From Symbiodinium sp. CCMP2592 (Eukaryota > Sar > Dinophyceae > Suessiales > Symbiodiniaceae): 64,000 nt of DNA. The DNA lies in NCBI GenBank assembly GCA_905221615.1, contig CAJNDT010006135.1:1712089-1776088 (forward strand). The letters are read 5' to 3'. The position numbers were made by a program, and so were the translations under genes. This document shows, one piece after another, positions 19,054-29,797 of the stretch; within the stretch, counting starts at the first letter, position 1; each line of letters starts with the position of its first letter. The notes beneath the pieces were generated by a model. It saw nothing but the letters and a program-made list of their open reading frames with translations, ran no database searches and was not told the origin of the DNA.

Positions 19054-19776
19054 AAGCCCTAAGCCCCGAGCTCTACAGGCACTTGTAGAAGCCCTTACAG
19101 TGAACCTGGTAGGCAAGAACAAGAAACGCCTAAGCCTCTACATATCAAAAGCATTCATGTGAGAATCATGGGCCCCAAAACCAAACTATTTGAGGTGGAT
19201 TCTGGGCCCAAAGATCAAAGACTTATGGCAAGATGTCGGGTTGCTGGCCTATCTGTTGAGCCTTACGGTTACTCTCAACCGTAACACCTGAGCGCAGCTG
19301 TAGGGAGCGCGTGATGTATGCCTGAAGGAGCATAAGTTAAACCGGGTTCTGGGGTCGAATCTTGTAGCAGTGGATCAGGCAATCCACAGGAACAATTTTA
19401 CAAGTTTGTTCTCATCCGTGGGTTGCCTTTACCACAGGGATCGAACTAGCCCAAAAACCTTGCATAGTGTAGTCTTTGGGCCCCAGAGCCTGAATACATG
19501 AGTCCTTAGATCCCTATGGACTTATAACACCTATAAACGCAAAGTAGCTCATTCTATAGCTAGGGTTTAAGGTTTGTCTATTCAGACCGAGAGCGCAAAG
19601 ACTTGAACTTGTTTTTCCCTACGGCCGAGGGTTGAGTTGCACAGTAACTTTGCTGCGACAGCTTGCTTTCCCTGCAATGTCTGCACATGCAGCACCTAGG
19701 CTCTGCTAACCACCTGTCGCCGTGTCTTGGTCACCTTCAACAGCGGCTGCGCCCAGAGCCTCAAGACCTTCCCAAA
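19054..19776. other. spacer with a partial family F
   Basis: 19448-19513 (AGCCCAAAAACC, GTCTTTGGGCCC, ATGAGTCCTTAGATCCCT) is family F without its left end. 19620-19780 is GC-richer but unassigned. Confidence 0.5.
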
Positions 19777-19881
19777 GGGCCCTAGGTACTGTTATGGGGG
19801 ATACTTTCCCAAATCATAATAGTAATTCCTAATATAGAAACCCTACATTCTACTATATAGGTACTTTGGACCCTTTGACCT
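19777..19881. mobile_element. hairpin element, family Q
   Basis: AGGGCCCTAGGTACTGTTAT to ATAGGTACTTTGGACCCTTT, with CATAATAGTAATTCC and TATAGAAACCCTACATTC inside. Copies at 46519, 56388 and (inverted) 60078. Confidence 0.75.
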
Positions 19882-20260
19882 TCGGCTTCTGTCTCACCCA
19901 AATCAAGCCTCGACACGGCCTCTGGATCCACCGCGCAGCCATTCTTCTTTTGGGCGGGGTCTTCTACTTTGACCGAGTCGATAATGGCCAAGGCTCACGT
20001 GGTTGGGCGTGGCAGCGGGGGGTGGGGCAGGGTGAGTAGTGGGAGGTGGTGGTGGTGGTGGTTGCTGTGTGGTGGTCGTGGAACTAGGGCTGCGTGGAGG
20101 GTACAGTGGACGGGGGAGCGGGTAAACCCTTACAGATGCCTTTAGAGGAACCCTTAGCCTTAGGGTAGTGAAAGGGCCCCTTTCAGGGTTCGTTTCAAGG
20201 GAAGTAAGGGCCGTTCAAGGGCAGGCCTGGTCCAGCCAGGAGGCGAACGAAGCAGCGAGG
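19882..20260. other. spacer with a GGT-rich tract
   Basis: 20033-20080 is GGTGGTGGTGGTGG-type G-rich sequence that could form a quadruplex. The rest is unassigned. Confidence 0.5.
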
Positions 20261-20500
20261 TTCTCTTCCTAGGAGTTCGGTAATTAGAGGTTTAAGGTTT
20301 ACGGGTATGAGGGGTTTTAGGGTTTAGGGCTTTCAAGTTTAGGAATTTGAGGGTTTTAGGGTTTAGGGCTTTAAGGTTTAGGGTTTTTAGGGTTTTAAAG
20401 TTTAGGGATTTTAGGGCTTTAGAACTTTTGGGTTTAGCGCTTTGAAGTCTAGGGACTAGGGTTTAGGGAGACCTTTATAGTAACCCTCAAGTTGTAGCCC
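20261..20500 (+). repeat. TTTAGGG-like repeat
   Basis: Continuous but degenerate TTTAGGG/TTTTAGGG units, all in one orientation. Confidence 0.75.
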
Positions 20501-20501
20501 A

Positions 20502-20572
20502 AAGGGTCCGCATACCCAAATAGTAGGGTCTTAGGTGCCAAAATCCATACTCTGAATGGTTTTTGGTAGGTA
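20502..20572. mobile_element. family D hairpin, left part
   Basis: AAGGGTCCGCATACCCAAAT to CATACTCTGAATGGTTTTTG. The right arm is replaced by the start of the array at 20581. Confidence 0.65.
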
Positions 20573-20580
20573 CTTTGGTG

Positions 20581-21125
20581 TTATTAGGCTAAGTTTGCAA
20601 GATGCCTCTGTCCTTGTAGGATTTGGGTTCAGAGGGGCTGTGGGAAGGTTCTATTCCCAGGAGTCAGGTAATTAGGCTAAGTATGTAAGATGCCCCTGTC
20701 CTTATAGGATTTGGGCTTTAGGGTTTAGCAATGTTCTCTTCCAAGGAGTTAGGTAGTTAGGCTAAGCATATACGATGCCTCTATCCTTATACGGTTTAGG
20801 GTCTAGGGTTCAGCAATGTTCTCATCCAAGGAGTTAGGTAGTTAGGCTAAGTATGTAAGAAGCCCCTATCCTTATACGGTTTAGGGTTTAGGGTTTGGCA
20901 AGGTTCTCTTCCTAGGAGTGAAGTGATTAGGCTCAATATGTAAGATGCCCCTATCCTTATAGGGTCTAGGGTTGAGGGTATAGGATATCAGAATTTAGAG
21001 TTTGGCAAGATTCTCTTCCTAGGGGGTAGGTAATTAGGCTAAGAGGCCCCTATCCTTATCGGGCTTAGGGTTGAGAGTTTAGGATTTAGGATTTGGCAAG
21101 ATTCTCTGCCTGGCAGTTAGGTTTT
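20581..21125 (+). repeat. 85-97 bp tandem array, about 6 units
   Basis: Landmark TAATTAGGCTAAG occurs at 20581, 20669, 20754, 20839, 20934 and 21031 with small changes, each followed by GATGCCCCTATCCTTATA, a telomere-like block, and GGTTCTCTTCCTAGGAGT. Confidence 0.85.
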
Positions 21126-21359
21126 GCGGATTAGGGTGACCCTTGTAGTATCCCTTAGAGGACCCTTTAGAGTTCAATAGCTTTAGCTTTAGAAGGCTTT
21201 TTGACAGGTCTTACCTCATAGAAAAGTGAAGGAACCCTTACAGTAACCCGTAAACGGACGCTTAGAGGTACTTTCAAGGTCCTCTCCTCGGGAGACAGAT
21301 AAACCAATACAAGGGGCCTTCAGCTTAGGGGTCTCATAAGTCGTTGTATGGGCCTAAGG
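21126..21359. other. spacer
   Basis: TCCTCTCCTCGGGAGACAGA at 21280 starts the motif that recurs at 21520 and 21645. Otherwise unassigned. Confidence 0.4.
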
Positions 21360-21455
21360 GCATTACCACTATGGGCTATTAGACCTTATGGGTACCTTAT
21401 TCTACCCTTAATAGGGTCCTAATAGGGATCTTTAGGGTATAGTAGCCCATAGTGG
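21360..21455. mobile_element. hairpin element, single copy here
   Basis: ATTACCACTATGGGCTATTA and ATAGTAGCCCATAGTGGTAT are complementary ends. TACCCTTAATAGGG lies near the centre. Confidence 0.75.
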
Positions 21456-21720
21456 TATATGGGTTTTTTGGGGTTTAAGGCTCAAGGGCATATAGGGTCT
21501 TTTTACAGGGTTTAGAAGGTTCTCTTCCTCGGGAGACCTTCAACCCTACACCCTAAACAAACTAGTACAGGGTCCTTTTGTCTAAGGGTCTTTGTGAGGA
21601 AAGGTAAGCGCTCTATAATGCGGTTGGTACAAGGTCTTATAAGGGTTCTCTTTCTCGGGAGACAAATATACTGGTACAGGGGCGTTTTTGTCTAAGGGTC
21701 GCGGTTTGGGGTTGAGAGTC
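21456..21720 (+). repeat. diverged CTCTTCCTCGGGAGAC repeat
   Basis: TTCTCTTCCTCGGGAGACC (21521) and TTCTCTTTCTCGGGAGACAA (21645) are each followed by a TAGTACAGG/TGGTACAGG block and by TTTGTCTAAGGGTC, giving about two further units of the 21280 motif. Confidence 0.65.
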
Positions 21721-22118
21721 TATATACTAGTACTATTGGCATTAGTGTTCAGATGCACTAGTACTAGCTTGAGCATTGGTAAAAATCCATGCTGCAAGAG
21801 TCATGTACTTTGTTACAAGGGCTTCGGGGTGGGGAGATATAAGAGCCAACGTGAAACAGGATTTGGCTTCCGGGGGAGATCTTGATGGACCTAGAAAGTC
21901 TTCTAACCCTAAATTATATGGGAGCTCTGGACTCACACTAGATTCCCAGATTTCCAAACCTGATATTACCCCTAAGGCCGTCTGAAAGGAGCCCTTCTGA
22001 ACGCATTCAAACATCCGAAACCGAGCCTAGCTGCAATCGACAGGCGGAGGTCGTGCACAGCTGCGACCTTGCGATGGGCAAGGTCAGAGATCCTATATTA
22101 GGCAAGGTTCCGGGACTA
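21721..22118. other. spacer, no gene recognised
   Basis: Mixed composition with overlapping frames on both strands at 21742-22014. No known family. Confidence 0.35.
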
Positions 22119-22219
22119 TGTCCAAGTACCCAAATAGTAGGGTTTTCGGTGCCAAAATCCATACTCTGAATGGTTTTCGGAACTTGAAACCCTACTATTT
22201 GCGTACTTGGACCCTTAGG
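22119..22219. mobile_element. hairpin element, family D
   Basis: TGTCCAAGTACCCAAATAGT and ACTATTTGCGTACTTGGACC, with the same CATACTCTGAATGG centre as 18604. Confidence 0.85.
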
Positions 22220-22988
22220 GTATAATTAGGTTGGTTATTTGCGGGCGTGTTTCGCGCTTGAGCTGTGTCAGGTTTGGTTGAATCGTGCTTCTGCCTCGAT
22301 TTTCGAGCGTTACTTCAACGCATCTCATGCAGGCTTGGATGGTGTGTACCCTAGATCTTATATCCTGCACCAAGACGCACTTCGGAACAGTTATGAAACT
22401 TATGCCGCTATGAAGACCCTGCACGCTAAACCCTAAACACCCTGCACCAAAACTCAATCACATGCAAAAAAGCCTCACCAATAATCTCGACCTGAAAACA
22501 GGACACTCTGAAACCAAGCCCAAGATTCTTTATACCTTTTCAATACCTTCGCACAACCTGAAAAGCCTTCGACCCCAAAACCAAAAAGCCACATCATGCC
22601 GCTGCCGAGTGTTGCAAACACTCCGCTCTAAGCTGCCCAGTCCGTACCCCACAACGAGATTAAACTCTCACCCTGAGAATCGACATCGCTAGCAGCCTCT
22701 AATAGCATGGCCTTAGTATATGAAGTAGGTTCAGTGTTCAGGAGCAGTCTCGGTTTTGAGGCTGTTTTGAAGGCTGCCTCAGTTCCCCAACAGGTCCTTT
22801 AGAATCAGGTTAGGATTTGACGGTTTCGGCTAACCTATACATTGCCCAAAGAGTTTACAGTTTATGTCATGAGCTACCAATTCTTTAAGCCTAGGCAGCG
22901 ACCGGGGACGTATAAAGTACCTAAAGAACAAGTGCTTAGGCTTGGAATAGTAGCGCTGCAGGTTGATTCGCGTCCGGGGGGGGGGGGG
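22220..22988. other. spacer, no gene recognised
   Basis: Low in hairpin elements. A run of G ends it at 22976-22989. Frames at 22215-22692 and 22842-23030 are unassigned. Confidence 0.35.
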
Positions 22989-23092
22989 GCCGTAAATGAA
23001 CAACCCTATGCTAAAAACCCTAAACCCTAAACCCTATGCTAAAAACCCTAAACCCTAAACCCTATGCTAAAAACACTATATAGACGCTAAAC
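22989..23092. repeat. CCCTAAACCCTATGCTAAAAA repeat
   Basis: Three units of CCCTAAACCCTATGCTAAAA about 32 bp apart, mixing a telomere-like core with an ATGCTAAA block. Confidence 0.8.
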
Positions 23093-23560
23093 CCTGACCC
23101 TAACTCCGACCTAAGCTTCAAACTCTCAAAGGCGATCATCAGCAGCTCACTACCTGGGACCCTCCCACAACGGTCATGGGAACCCTCATAGGAACCTGAG
23201 AGGACCCTTAGGGGTTCCTTAAAGGGTTCTTCGATGGGAATTTTAATAACCCTGTAAGCTCTGGAAGTCTTGAGCACTAAATCCGGATCCCTACACGCTA
23301 TAGCAAAAGGCACGTGGAGAGCCCTCATGCCGAACTCCCTACAGCAACCTTAACTCTTCACCAACACCCCCTGGATGCGACACTCTCATCAACTTTTAAC
23401 CTAAACCCTAGAACCAGTTCAGATGAATGAACTTTTAAGGTTGCTTACGAGGCTTACTACAAAAAGTTTAGGAGATGGGGATTGAGGGTTGAGGGTTTGA
23501 GGATAGAACCCTCATTCCTATAGAACCATTGTAGGAGCCCGTAGAGAGGGATGTATAGTA

Positions 23561-23593
<33 letters not shown>

Positions 23594-23872
23594 GTATATC
23601 GAAAACCCAAACCCAAACTCAAAACCCCTAAACCCAATAGAACCCTGATAGGACCTACGAACCCTACACATAGCCCGTAAAGACACAACTCCAAACCCAA
23701 TAGAACCCTCACAGGAACCTTTCCTAGAATCCTGTACAGTTTGTGAACCCTGAAGCCTAAACCTTAAACTGCCTATACTCTAAACCCAGAACTAAAAACA
23801 TCAAGCCAAACACACTATATCACTACAGCCTAAGCTTACCCCTAAACTCCAATCCTTCAACACCGTCAAACC
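23093..23872. other. spacer with TA microsatellite
   Basis: 23553-23599 is a TA/TATG run. AATAGAACCCT with TAGGA occurs three times between 23505 and 23720. Telomere-like units follow to 23830. Confidence 0.5.
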
Positions 23873-23996
23873 GTATTTGGAAGGGCAGGGGACTTGGTAA
23901 GTAGGTTATAAGTAGAGTTATAAGTACCCTAAATGGAGTTACCCCAATTATAACCCTACTTAAACCTACTTACTAAGTCCCCTGCCCCTCCAAGTA
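23873..23996. mobile_element. hairpin element, family C
   Basis: GTATTTGGAAGGGCAGGGGA and TCCCCTGCCCCTCCAAGTA, with GGTTATAAGTAGAGTTATAA inside as in the copies at 9175, 33365 and 48162. Confidence 0.85.
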
Positions 23997-24211
23997 GTAA
24001 ACCCATAGCGCACCTGCTGGCGCAAGGATCGGAAGAGCGGAGGTTGCGCTGCCGCCACCGCGGCTGTGCCTGACGAGCTCGGCAGTTGTGCTGGGCTTTG
24101 GGCGCGTTCGAACGACTTAAGGTTCAGGGTTTAAGGGTTGAGAGTTTGGAGGCTTGCGGTTTAGGGTTTAGGGGTGAGGAGTTTAGGGCTTAGGGCTTCG
24201 AGGCTTTATCG
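23997..24211. other. spacer
   Basis: 24000-24110 is GC-rich and may hold an exon remnant. 24120-24200 is TTTAGGG-like. Confidence 0.35.
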
Positions 24212-24315
24212 CCCTAAAGGTCCAAGTACCCGAATAGCGGGGTGGTACCCACACCACTCTTGGTTCGGAATTCGGGACCGAAAACCTACTTTTGGGTACT
24301 CGGGCCCTCTGGGTT
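24212..24315. mobile_element. hairpin element, family D (diverged)
   Basis: TAAAGGTCCAAGTACCCGAA and TTTTGGGTACTCGGGCCC retained. The centre has changed to GTACCCACACCACTC. Confidence 0.65.
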
Positions 24316-24674
24316 AAGGTTGTGGGTTAGGGTTTAGGGCTCACGCATTGGGGTTTTGGGGCCTAGGCTTTGGGGTGTGGTTCAGCGTGTAGAGCTTGGT
24401 TTCTGTTCTTTATAAGGCTCTTCAGGACTTTCTTCTAAGGTTTCTGCTTGAAGTTTCGCTGGAACGGCTGTGATAAGAGGGGCCTGCCAACTTAGAGAAG
24501 GATCCTTTGGATATCACAGCGCAATTTTGCAGAGACTATCCTGAGTGATGATCTCGCACTATGAGGCGTCACATATATGAGTATCTTTGGGGGCAGGCAG
24601 GTTGTTCGATGTCTATTCTGCTTATTGGTCACCTCTGCAAAGGACAATCTTGCTATAACACCCCTGTAGAAGAA
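24316..24674. other. spacer, no gene recognised
   Basis: TTTAGGG-like units at 24320-24400, then mixed sequence without a supportable frame. Confidence 0.4.
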
Positions 24675-24865
24675 CCCTACTTGTCCAGTATCCTGGGGAA
24701 GTAAGGTTGATAAGCCTTTTTAAGTGTATAACCCTAGGGATCAAAATCGCCCGAAAGCCTCATGTGGTATGGTCTTTGGGCCTTAATATATGAGTCCTTG
24801 GATCCCTACGGTGTATAAATATAGGGGTCATAGTACCCCCAAAACGGTCAAAACTTACCCACTCT
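24675..24865. mobile_element. family O element carrying a nested family F
   Basis: Outer blocks TTGTCCAGTATCCTGGGGAA and CCCACTCTACTACTAAGG belong to family O (compare 4308). It is interrupted at 24724-24818 by the F copy listed next. Confidence 0.7.
24732..24810. mobile_element. family F element with 8-bp target duplication
   Basis: CCCTAGGGATC to GATCCCTACG, 79 bp. Exact GTGTATAA stands at 24724-24731 and 24811-24818. Removing the element and one copy rejoins the family O sequence. This gives the ends of family F: CCCTAGGGATC and its complement. Confidence 0.85.
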
Positions 24866-25599
24866 ACTACTAAGGAACCCCCTGCCTTAGACCCTGTTTA
24901 CCCTAACCGTCGAGAGCTCCCGACTCCCGACAAAAAGTTCAAGGCTTAGGGATTAGGAGCTGGGGCTTCGAATGTCACAAGTAATGAAAGCTCCAGCACA
25001 CTGAAACCTAACCCTGAAGGTCATCAAAAATGCTAACCCCCTACATCCTGCCCGAACCACAGCAGCCCTGCCCTAAACCTCAAACCCTGAACCCTCAACA
25101 GTACACCCTAAACCCTAAGCCCTAAACCCTACGGGACCTCTATAAGAAATCGCAACATGGAGACTGCCTAGGATTGAAATAGGCTTAGGCCAGCCCAACT
25201 GTCTGTGGGCTTGATCACTATAAGACCTGAACAAAGCCACGGTTTAGAGTTTAGGGGTTTAGGAGTTGAGACTTCTAAACCCCACACCCTGCACCCTAAA
25301 CGATCCTTGAAGGAACCCCTGACCCTAAACCCTAAACCCTAAACCCTAAACCAAGGAGCCTGCCACTCAAACCCTCAAACCTCGGGCCCTAGAATGCCTG
25401 TCAGCTCTGCTTGCGGCGGCGGCGACACCTGCAGGAACCCTCAACCCAAAACTCTAAACCGACTCTGGGAAAAATCTGGGGCTTTTGGGTCTTATAGGTT
25501 TAGTGTTTGGGCATGTAGAGTTTAGGGTTTCAGTGTTGACAGTTGCATGACTTCAGGGTTTGAGGATGGGGGTTTTAGGGTTTTTGGGTTTATGTGGTT
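24866..25599. repeat. telomere-like spacer
   Basis: CCCTAAA units in both orientations, with an uninterrupted run of about four at 25322-25350. No gene recognised. Confidence 0.6.
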
Positions 25600-25905
25600 G
25601 GCTTTAGCCCTAAACCTGCAACCCTGAGCCCTATAAACCTTAACTCATAAACCACAAACCTAAACCTAAGCCCTAAACCCTAGACACCAAACCTAAGCCT
25701 ACGCAGCCTACCCCTTCAACCGTGTGCCCTAAGCCCTAACCCATAAGACACGAACCTAAACCTAAGCCCTAAACCTTCAACCCTGAGGCCTAGGAGCCCT
25801 AACCCAAAAAAACCAGACCTAAACTGAAGCCCTAGACCTTCAACTCTGAGCCCTGAACCCTAACTCATAAACCACAAACCTAAACCCCAGCCCTAAACCT
25901 CAACC
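25600..25905 (+). repeat. ~70-85 bp imperfect tandem repeat
   Basis: CCCTAACTCATAAACCACAA then CCTAAACCTAAGCCCTAAAC and TTCAACCCTGAGCCC recur four times with drift. Confidence 0.75.
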
Positions 25906-25906
25906 C

Positions 25907-26021
25907 TACTTGGAGGGGCAGGGGACGTAGGTTGTAAGTAGAGATATAAGTACACTAAATGGGGTTACCCCAATTATAACCTACTTATAACCTACTTACA
26001 AGTCCCCTGCCCCTCCAAGCA
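25907..26021. mobile_element. hairpin element, family C
   Basis: TACTTGGAGGGGCAGGGGAC and GTCCCCTGCCCCTCCAAGCA. Slightly shortened inside. Confidence 0.85.
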
Positions 26022-26363
26022 GGTCCCTATACAGCCACAATAATAAGGATGGTCGATTAAGTTTCGGACCTATTTCCAAGTAGGCCCCAAGCGCTTCTGA
26101 AAGTCCGAGCCTTCGCACTTCTCTGCTCCGAGGCTATCTCTTCCTCGGTCTGAACTTGGTTTGGAGTTAAGGGTTTTGGGTCTAGGGTTTGGAGTTAAGG
26201 GTTTTGAGTCTAAGGGTTTAACTTAAGGTCCAGGCTTCACGGCTTAGGGTTTAAGATTTAGGGTTGAGGGTTTGGAGTTAAGGGTTTAGGGTTTAAGATT
26301 AAGGTTCAGGGTTTAGGGTTTGGAGTTAAGGGTTTAGGGTTTAGGGTTTAAGGTTTGGAGCCA
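26022..26363 (+). repeat. TTTAGGG/GGAGTTAAGGG repeat
   Basis: GTTTGGAGTTAAGGGTTTAG recurs about five times between 26155 and 26350, mixed with plain TTTAGGG. Confidence 0.7.
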
Positions 26364-26424
26364 GCCCTAAGGGTCCAAGTAGTCCTCGTTTATGGGCTTT
26401 CGGTACCTAAAAGGGCCCTAAGGT
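26364..26424. mobile_element. family S hairpin, left half
   Basis: GCCCTAAGGGTCCAAGTAGT then GTTTATGG and TACCTAAAAGGGCCC match 5607-5670. The right arm is absent. Confidence 0.65.
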
Positions 26425-26467
26425 CAAGGGTTGACATGAGCCCTAAATAACCTACCCTTGAAAGACT

Positions 26468-26570
26468 CTAGTTCATGGTTGGGATAGGATTAAACATTTA
26501 CATGTTTATTCCTTATTGGGTTTAAGTACCCATAAATACGTAAAATGTTACCCTACTTTGACAAAGAAGT
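26468..26570. mobile_element. hairpin-like repeat, family T
   Basis: TAGTTCATGGTTGGGATAGG and GACAAAGAAGT, the second copy of the family at 4079. Confidence 0.65.
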
Positions 26571-26907
26571 CATGCGGGAAGGTAGGTTCTTGTGGGGTCC
26601 ACGCAGAGTTTATGCGGATTCGGATTTAGGGTCTATAGGGCTTAGGCAGTAATAGGATGTTGGAGTTTAGGATTTAAGATAATTCAACCTTGTTAAAGGA
26701 TTGGGATCCAGGATCTGAGACTAGATTAAGGGTTTAGGGTTTGACGGTTTAGGGGTTTAGGGTTGAGGGTTCGTTCGGTTTCTTTTCCGGGTTCCTTTGC
26801 GGAGTCCTTCAAAAGACCTTGGGACCCTGTCCGACAAAGGACCCTGGGTATCTGAAGACCCTGTGTACACAGGCTGTTTAATGTACACTAGACTAGGTAA
26901 TTATTTG
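26571..26907. other. spacer, no gene recognised
   Basis: TTTAGGG-like units at 26620-26780. A 74-codon plus frame from 26797 runs into the palindrome and is not supported. Confidence 0.4.
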
Positions 26908-27260
26908 TTGATTAGAATAGGGGTTCCCTTTAAAGGGATCTACAAGGGATCTAGAATAAAGGTACTAGTACATAGGGGGGCCTTGTTAATTAGACTAGGT
27001 ATTTGGGGTATATTAGACTAGTATATTACAATAAGGAACACCCCCAAAAATAGTATTGGTAATTATTTAGGCCCCGGCATTATATGTACGTTGTACATAT
27101 AATGCAGGGGCCTAAATAAGTACCAATACTATTTAGGGGGGCTCCTTATTGCAATATAATAGTCTAATATACCCCAAATACCTAGTCTAATTAACAAGGC
27201 CCCTGTATACTAGCACCCTTATTATAGATCCCTTTCGAGGGAACCCCTTTTTTAATCAAT
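26908..27260. repeat. ~353-bp long palindrome
   Basis: Two arms of about 170 bp around the triplet GTT at 27090-27092, with few mismatches. Matching blocks in order outward are TATATGTAC/GTACATATA, TTATTTAGGCCCC/GGGGCCTAAATAA, CCAAATACCTAGTCTAATTA and its complement, and AGGGGTTCCCTTTAAAGGGA against CCCTTTCGAGGGAACCCC. It is about three times the length of any other hairpin here and appears once. Confidence 0.9.
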
Positions 27261-27461
27261 AAGGCCCCTATATTAAACCCCTGCGTAGCATACTAAACCC
27301 ATCCAACAAGATGCACCAAACCAGTCCCTCCTGCTTCGGTGTCGCAATACTGAGCACTCCGGTTGATGATACAGACCCAAAACGAACAAAAGATAACCCC
27401 AAACTTGCCGTAACCCTTGGGGACGTGAAGCCTGGTTTACGGTTCTCAATTGTTCTTATAG
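27261..27461. other. spacer with a family A end fragment
   Basis: CCGGTTGATGATACAGACCC at 27360 resembles the left end of family A alone. Confidence 0.4.
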
Positions 27462-27577
27462 CGGTATGAATGATGATATAAACCCTGCATTACCCATAAT
27501 GAGGAATATACCATAATTCCCATAGTTTAGGGTCTTTAAGTCCTTAAGGTAATGCAGGATTTATATCATCTACCGTA
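27462..27577. mobile_element. hairpin element, family A
   Basis: CGGTATGAATGATGATATAA (with a small insertion) and TTATATCATCTACCGTA. The interior is CCCATAATGAGGAATATACC. Confidence 0.8.
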
Positions 27578-27724
27578 AGGATTACGTTAGCATTTTGCAA
27601 TTCTCACATACCCCGCCCTCAATGACTATCACAACTAGTTCCTGAAGGTGGTACAGGGATTGCAAAGCCAATGCCTCGAAGAACAAACATCGTAGCACGG
27701 AGGTGCTCGCAAGTTAAGAACCCC

Positions 27725-27812
27725 GAGAGTCCAAGTACCCATGCAAACGGTCACAAACAATAGGGGTTTACGCCCCAAATTCCATACTCTGAAGGGGCTT
27801 TTGCACCTGAAA
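27725..27812. mobile_element. family D hairpin, degenerate
   Basis: GAGTCCAAGTACCCATGC, CCATACTCTGAAGGGGCTTT and CACCTGAAACC in family D order. The right end is lost. Confidence 0.5.
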
Positions 27813-28080
27813 CCTGGCTAAACCCTAAACCCTAAACCCTAAACCCTCTTGCGCATGTGGGTTCTTCGGGGAACAAGGCTTTTAAATCAGGGATGTCTGG
27901 GTTCTCTTGATATGGGCCAAAAGCAACGCTCAAAGGAGTCTCTTCGAGTGACACACTCTCCTGTAGGACTGCATGAATCGGGTTAGGGTTTACAGTTTAG
28001 GGTTTAGGGTTTACGGTTTAGGGTTCAGGGTTTAGGGTTTAAGGTTCAAGGTTTAGGGTTTACGGTTTAGGGTTTAAAGG
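27813..28080. repeat. telomere-like runs in both orientations
   Basis: CCCTAAA run of four at 27817-27845 and TTTAGGG/TTTACGG series at 27981-28078. Mixed sequence between. Confidence 0.75.
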
Positions 28081-28608
28081 GAATCTGTGTGGCCGAAAGA
28101 GTGTCAAAGGGCTGGGGGCATAGCACTTATGGAGGGCTTTAAATGGTTGCTTAGCTGCAGTTATTCGGGTCCTGCAACGAAGTATCGTTTGGGAGTGATT
28201 TACCTTTTGCCACATTCATGCTGGGCATGGGATCAACCTGTGCTGAGACTCTCCGTCATCCACCTCGATGACGACGGAGGACTTTGCAGATGAATCGGAA
28301 GCTTTTGCAACCTGAAACGAAAGAAGGGGCTACTCCGATAATAGGGCTGTAGTGGAGGACACTGGAGATTATGAATGAAATTGCCAAGCAGCGTTTTAGG
28401 CTGGAAATGCGTTTTGCATTCGATTTGCTGTCTCATATGGAAACCTCATATCAACTCAGGCACCTTCAACAGCCCTCAAATGAAGTTTGAACAGCTCAAA
28501 ACTTGAAGCAACGCAAAACAACGGATTGTGCCGATGCAGCCACAAACCCAAGGCGCGTGCATGTAAGCAGTCCTTTCCAGGTCGCGTCGTTAATTCCGTT
28601 ACTTCCAG
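28081..28608. other. hairpin-free island, left part
   Basis: Ordinary composition with short frames on both strands (28087-28293 plus, 28233-28436 minus). Nothing recognised. Confidence 0.35.
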
Positions 28609-29327
28609 GTGACGTCGTATGACCTCACTATAATTTCCCCAGAAGGACGTCTCACAAAAGCTGTCATGGTGCAAATTGGCTTTGCCCAGCATCTCACATC
28701 TGGCGACCCCGAAAACATGCACCATGGCCCAAACTCCTTATCGGAAACGGCCCTGAATTCAATGTACTGTCTAACCTTACTAAGCCTACGGGAACGACAT
28801 TATCAACAACAACTATACTTGATACTCAAACTAGACCCCCGCCGCCTAACAATGCTTATCAGTTCGAGCTCGGGAATAACAGCTTCTATAGCTCCCCCTA
28901 GTTGCAACAGCAGCAGGCATTGCAGGGGCTCATGCTCCCGAAGAGTGAAGTTGTAGAAGCTTGCTCGCTTGCTGAACATAATTGTCACAACGGATGAAAC
29001 TGCAGAGCCTCCAGCCTCGAAGCTGCGACAGCAGCTAAAGATGGAAACTCGACACGGAAGAACTTCATTATTGTTTGCACCGTGCAAAAATGCAGGTGCT
29101 GCTGTGAAAGTTTTGACACCCTCAAACATTGAACCCATAGCGCCAACCCGAGTAATTAGGTAGAAAGATGCTGATACTAACGAGATCACACTGACAACTT
29201 TTGATGCAAACTCGGAAGAAATGCCCATGGATCCAATCAAGAAATTCGGGCAAGCCTTCGCAACCGGCGAGGGCGCTGATTCTTGTCTCGGAACATCCTC
29301 AGTTCAAGATCGACTGGTTAGCCCGTA
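28609..29327 (+). pseudogene. long near-open frame, unrecognised
   Basis: One plus-strand frame runs from ATG-less start 28609 to a stop at 29325-29327 with only two in-frame stops (about 28957 and 29161). The second part reads like protein: VTTDETAEPPASKLRQQL, then after the second stop DADTNEITLTTFDANSEE and MDPIKKFGQAFATGEGADS. It lies in a 1.5-kb island (28090-29640) free of hairpin families and nearly free of telomere-like units. No known domain is recognised. A decayed gene or two exons are both possible, and the opposing minus frame at 28803-29240 is a competing reading. Confidence 0.3.
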
Positions 29328-29686
29328 GCCCTACGGTATGACCCGCAGACCCGTGTAAGCGTCGTGGATGGGAGCTTGTGGCAAAACCTGTTATGTGGGG
29401 GCATGTGCGTGTGCGTCTGTGTTTGTGTCGCGAGCTTGGAGTTTTCGAGGCTCGTCGCCATAAAACAGTGAAGTTGCCACTGCAAACCATGTTATATGAC
29501 AGGCAATCCTTCTGATGTCGACTCTAAACCAGCTACTTCGCTACTGCATGATCTCACAAAGGATGGTATTCGGGTCTGGTGTACACCTCGCTGAAATCCA
29601 ATCTTTTCCCGCCTGAAAACCCTGCCATGTTCACCTGGTACCAACCCCGATCCGGCTTCAGCTTGTCACACACCCAAATAAATAGT
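29328..29686. other. hairpin-free island, right part
   Basis: GTGCGTGTGCGTCTGTG low-complexity near 29405. Otherwise unassigned. Confidence 0.35.
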
Positions 29687-29797
29687 ACCTTAACCTACCA
29701 AAACCTACAAAAAAGTCGTCCCTATAAATTCCATATTAGGGTTTAAAATAAGAACCTACAGAAAGGTAGGGTTTGGTAGGTTAAGGTAGGGACCCTA
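29687..29797. mobile_element. hairpin element related to 33630
   Basis: TACCTTAACCTACCAAAACC and GGTTTGGTAGGTTAAGGTAG are complementary ends around AAATTCCATATTAGGGTTTA. Confidence 0.75.

Noticed and set aside
22261..22275. Possible spliced-leader relics
   Set aside because: I looked for the dinoflagellate spliced-leader core (CCATTTTGGCTCAAG) and found only short chance matches, none convincing.
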